Source of the DNA: CAUZIZ01 sp965218775
GTDB lineage: Bacteria; Acidobacteriota; UBA6911; RPQK01; JAJDTT01
Length of the DNA: 64,000 nt
Direction of reading: 5' to 3'
Assembly: GCA_965218775.1 (NCBI GenBank)
Contig: CBDCLS010000005.1
Location: 62,001-126,000, forward strand
Made by a program: the position numbers and the translations under genes. Shown here one piece after another: positions 61,596 to 64,000 of this stretch. The notes under the pieces are model-generated. The model did no database searches, was not told the origin of the DNA, and worked only from the letters and a program-made list of their open reading frames with translations. Position 1 is the stretch's first letter, and each line of letters starts with the position of its first letter.

Positions 61596-62417
61596 ATGAA
61601 GCTCTCACTCTCGGTTCGCGTTGCTGAATCGTTTAGCTCCAAGGAGAAGGCGGATCTGAGCCTGTCCCAACTGATTGAGTTGGCCTTGAAGCATGGGTAC
61701 GAGGCTCTCTGCATGCGTGCCTCCCAGATCGGCATTCAGACGGCATCGGCTGCGGTGCAAGAAGCGCACAAGCTCATCGGACAGGCGGGTCTCGGAGTGT
61801 CCATGACAACGGGTGACTTCGCCGTTCCCAGAAACGATGAACACGGGCCCGACGGCCTTAGGAACATCACCCCTTATCTCGACCTGGCCGAGGTACTCGA
61901 GTCTGATCTGATCCGCATCTGCATGAAGAAGGAAGAAGACATTCCCTGGGCGCAAAGGGCCTCGGACGAGGCGTCTGAGCGCGAGATTCAACTCGCTCAC
62001 CAATCGCACTGCGCGAGTCTTTTCGAAACCCTGGATGGATCCTTAAGTGTTCTTCAAAAAGTTGACCGGCCCAACTTTGGAATCATCTATGAGCCAGCCA
62101 ACTGGATGCTCGCGGGAGAGGACTACGGAAGAGAAGCAATACGACGACTGGAACCCTTCCTCTTCAATGTCTACGTTCAGAACCACCGATTGGACCCCAA
62201 TGGATCGGTGCTCGTGCGCACCTGGAAACGGGGAAAGGTGCCAGCGGAGCACATCGGTCTCTGGGAGGAAGGGGGCGTCGATTTCGAAGAGGTCTTTTTG
62301 GGCCTCGACGAAATCACCTACGTCGGTTTCGTTACGGTTCATCAGGCCTTCGCCGGTGTGATGCCGGTTGAAGAGGCAGTGCTCAAGAGCGCCGAGTTCC
62401 TGAAGACCTTTGGATAA
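61596..62417 (+). CDS. Sugar-phosphate isomerase/epimerase-like TIM barrel
   Basis: 273 residues. The AP-endonuclease-family-2 barrel is visible: LSQLIELALKHGYEALCMRA, MTTGDF, LDLAEVLESDLIRICMK, FGIIYEPANWMLAGEDYG (metal-site E), NVYVQNHRLDP and YVGFVTVHQAF. Such enzymes isomerise ketoses or inositol intermediates, or act with Gfo/Idh/MocA partners. The start is ATG 61596, which lacks a clear ribosome site, as expected if the gene once overlapped the deleted SDR. The 62418-62705 gap has only a weak 23-codon ORF (62436-62507) and no supported gene. Confidence 0.85.
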   Translation: MKLSLSVRVAESFSSKEKADLSLSQLIELALKHGYEALCMRASQIGIQTASAAVQEAHKLIGQAGLGVSMTTGDFAVPRNDEHGPDGLRNITPYLDLAEVLESDLIRICMKKEEDIPWAQRASDEASEREIQLAHQSHCASLFETLDGSLSVLQKVDRPNFGIIYEPANWMLAGEDYGREAIRRLEPFLFNVYVQNHRLDPNGSVLVRTWKRGKVPAEHIGLWEEGGVDFEEVFLGLDEITYVGFVTVHQAFAGVMPVEEAVLKSAEFLKTFG

Positions 62418-62705
62418 CCCGAAATGAGGGTGCCCATGAAAAGTCCGAATCAGGCTGATTGGAGCACGCTTTCAAGGCAGCTTATAGAAGAATCCGAGCC
62501 CTCCTAATCGGAGTTCGGCACTAAAGTAGGCCCTGGACATGAGACCCGCCTGCCAGTTTTTTGGGCTTCCAGGAAAAAAAAGATTGCACCGATCCTTTCA
62601 CGAACACGGTGCCTTTCTGCATCTAGAACGTAGCAAATGATCCTTATCCAGAACTATTCCATCAGAACGTCGTGAAAGGATAATGAGTTAAAGGAGGTTA
62701 AGCAG

Positions 62706-63845
62706 ATGCATGATAGAGGAGTTCGAATGAGGTCTGTCGTTTTCATCACTGCTTCTCTTCTGCTAGTTGTTTTTGTTTCCCAGAATTGGTTGACGCACAC
62801 GGCTGCGGCTCGCACCCCGGGAGCTGCTTCGACCCAGAAGGCGGTTGCCACGTTTGCCGGAGGATGTTTCTGGTGCGTTGAGGCTGATTTCGAAAAGGTC
62901 AAGGGAGTTGCCGAGGCGATTTCGGGCTACGCTGGAGGAGAAGAGGTAAATCCTAGCTATAAACAAGTTTCTTCGGGCAGGACGGGTCATGCAGAGGTGG
63001 TCCAGGTAATCTATGATCCGGCTCAGGTGAGCTACTCAGCGCTGCTCGACGTGTTCTGGAAGCACGTCGATCCCACCGATGGGGGTGGGCAGTTCGTAGA
63101 TCGTGGGGCACAGTATCGAAGCGCAATCTTCTACCACGATGAGACACAGAAGCAGCTTGCCGAAAAGTCCAAGGAACAACTGGCCGCATCCGGCGTGTTC
63201 CACAAACCCATCGTCACCGAAATCAGCCCGCTGACGAAGTTTTATCGGGCGGAAGAGTACCATCAGGACTATTACAAGAACCACTCGATTCGCTATCGCT
63301 TCTATCGATACGGTTCCGGACGGGATCAGTTTCTTGAAAAGGCCTGGAAAAACAACGAGAATCGATTCGAGGTATCCGAGATGAATCCAAACACTGAGAC
63401 CCAAGTTGAATATCACAAGCCGGACGATGCTACCCTGCGCTCCAGCCTCACCCAGATTCAGTACCGGGTGACACAGAAGGACGGCACCGAACCCGCCTTT
63501 CGAAACGAGTACTGGGACACCAAAGCAGAGGGAATCTACGTGGATGTTGTCAGTGGTGAGCCGCTCTTCAGTTCCAGCGACAAATTCGATTCTGGTACCG
63601 GTTGGCCCAGTTTCAGTAAACCGATCGATTCAGAGAATGTTCTGGAAAAGAAGGACCGAACCTTTTTCCTGGTTCGAACCGAGGTTCGCAGCAAGAACGC
63701 AGACTCTCACCTGGGACATGTCTTCCCCGACGGACCGGGTCCTACGGGTCTCAGGTATTGCATCAACTCCGCGTCCCTTCGGTTCGTTCCCAAGGAGCAA
63801 CTGCGAGCGGAAGGCTACGAGGAAGAGGCGCGTCTCTTCGACTGA
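62706..63845 (+). CDS. msrAB: Exported bifunctional methionine sulfoxide reductase MsrA/MsrB
   Basis: 379 residues from ATG 62706 after AAAGGAGG. Signal peptide or anchor: SVVFITASLLLVVFVS. MsrA domain: ATFAGGCFWCVEADFEKVKG (catalytic GCFWC near residue 52), then YRSAIFYHDETQ and EEYHQDYYKNH. MsrB domain from ~residue 230: FDSGTGWPSFSKPI, DSHLGHVFPDGPGPTGLRYC (catalytic Cys) INSASL. It repairs both methionine sulfoxide epimers outside the cytoplasm. The zinc-binding CxxC pair of many MsrB domains is absent (YVDVVSGEPLFSS instead). Confidence 0.95.
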   Translation: MHDRGVRMRSVVFITASLLLVVFVSQNWLTHTAAARTPGAASTQKAVATFAGGCFWCVEADFEKVKGVAEAISGYAGGEEVNPSYKQVSSGRTGHAEVVQVIYDPAQVSYSALLDVFWKHVDPTDGGGQFVDRGAQYRSAIFYHDETQKQLAEKSKEQLAASGVFHKPIVTEISPLTKFYRAEEYHQDYYKNHSIRYRFYRYGSGRDQFLEKAWKNNENRFEVSEMNPNTETQVEYHKPDDATLRSSLTQIQYRVTQKDGTEPAFRNEYWDTKAEGIYVDVVSGEPLFSSSDKFDSGTGWPSFSKPIDSENVLEKKDRTFFLVRTEVRSKNADSHLGHVFPDGPGPTGLRYCINSASLRFVPKEQLRAEGYEEEARLFD

Positions 63846-63883
63846 GGCCGGCTAGCGCCCTCGATGAAGGTTTTGGTTTGGAT

Positions 63884-64000
63884 TCAACGACGGTGACGGA
63901 TCATCGCCGATAGCATCCCAACGGCGACAGTCACCGATGATCCGATCAGCACGTACCAGGGCCAGGCGACGGCGCCGCTTGTGTGAACCGCTACCATAAC
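63884..64000 (-). CDS. Sodium:solute symporter, C-terminal end (partial, runs off right edge)
   Basis: The last 38 codons, ending RRHR-type tail with TGA at 63884: VMVAVHTSGAVAWPWYVLIG, then SSVTVAVGMLSAMIRHRR. The WPWYVLIGSxVTxAVG segment is a common final membrane helix of SSS symporters. The rest lies beyond the window. Confidence 0.65.
   Translation of the reverse strand, partial: VMVAVHTSGAVAWPWYVLIGSSVTVAVGMLSAMIRHRR

Noticed and set aside
62436..62507. 23-codon ORF after the isomerase gene
   Set aside because: No clear Shine-Dalgarno and no recognisable pattern; could be chance.
1..64000. CRISPR array
   Set aside because: Direct repeats exist only as two to five dispersed copies; no regularly spaced array and no cas genes.

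Overview
The window looks like chromosomal DNA from an Acidobacteriota-type bacterium. This is an inference from gene content: a Ser/Thr kinase fused to a beta-propeller, a DUF1501 plus DUF1549/DUF1553 pair, Tat-exported Gfo/Idh/MocA oxidoreductases, a CehA/McbA metallohydrolase, a DUF1080 lipoprotein, an RND/MFP/TolC operon, and a Tat-exported xanthine-dehydrogenase-like enzyme. No rRNA, tRNA or CRISPR array was found.

Layout. Positions 1-16.6 kb are accessory DNA. They hold a partial kinase, three copies of a ~130-190 bp repeat (R1), three copies of a second repeat (R2), remnants of Tn3-family transposases and of a tyrosine recombinase, a GHL10-like secreted hydrolase between 28-bp perfect inverted repeats, an HU protein, an amidohydrolase lipoprotein, a Tn3-family transposon with 38-bp ends and a truncated resolvase, hicBA, a Rieske/amidohydrolase pair, and a vapBC locus whose toxin is cut off. 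From 16.7 to 34.3 kb the DNA is mostly housekeeping and metabolic: pyruvate kinase, an RND efflux operon, DUF4160/DUF2442, an LsrF-like/RPE-like/aldolase-SDR operon, GlnRS, a CehA/McbA protein and a DUF1080 protein. From 34.4 to 53.8 kb several genes are broken: a lasso-peptide B2 protease gene (IS1182-type insertion), a DUF1501 gene (IS256-type insertion), its DUF1549/1553 partner (frameshift) and a patatin gene (in-frame UGA). Between these lie intact genes for DUF5995, RNase HI, an amidase, an ABC exporter, an SDR, a sodium:solute symporter with a 39-residue membrane protein, RidA and a Gfo/Idh/MocA protein. From 54 kb to the end come a 30-residue bS22/COX24-like protein, a Tat-exported molybdenum hydroxylase operon with a small Cys-rich protein, DUF1326, a secreted hypothetical, a second Gfo/Idh/MocA protein, the scar of a deleted SDR, a sugar-phosphate isomerase-like TIM barrel, exported MsrAB, and the end of another symporter.

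The most distinctive features are small repeats. One family shares two termini (CTAAGCTGAAACTTCA and GAAGTTTCGTTCTCGAATGG) but carries different palindromic cores. In two cases its terminus supplies the stop codon of the adjacent gene, and one copy contains a 226-bp MITE with an 8-bp target duplication. The number of IS hits, deletions and point lesions suggests relaxed selection on accessory functions.
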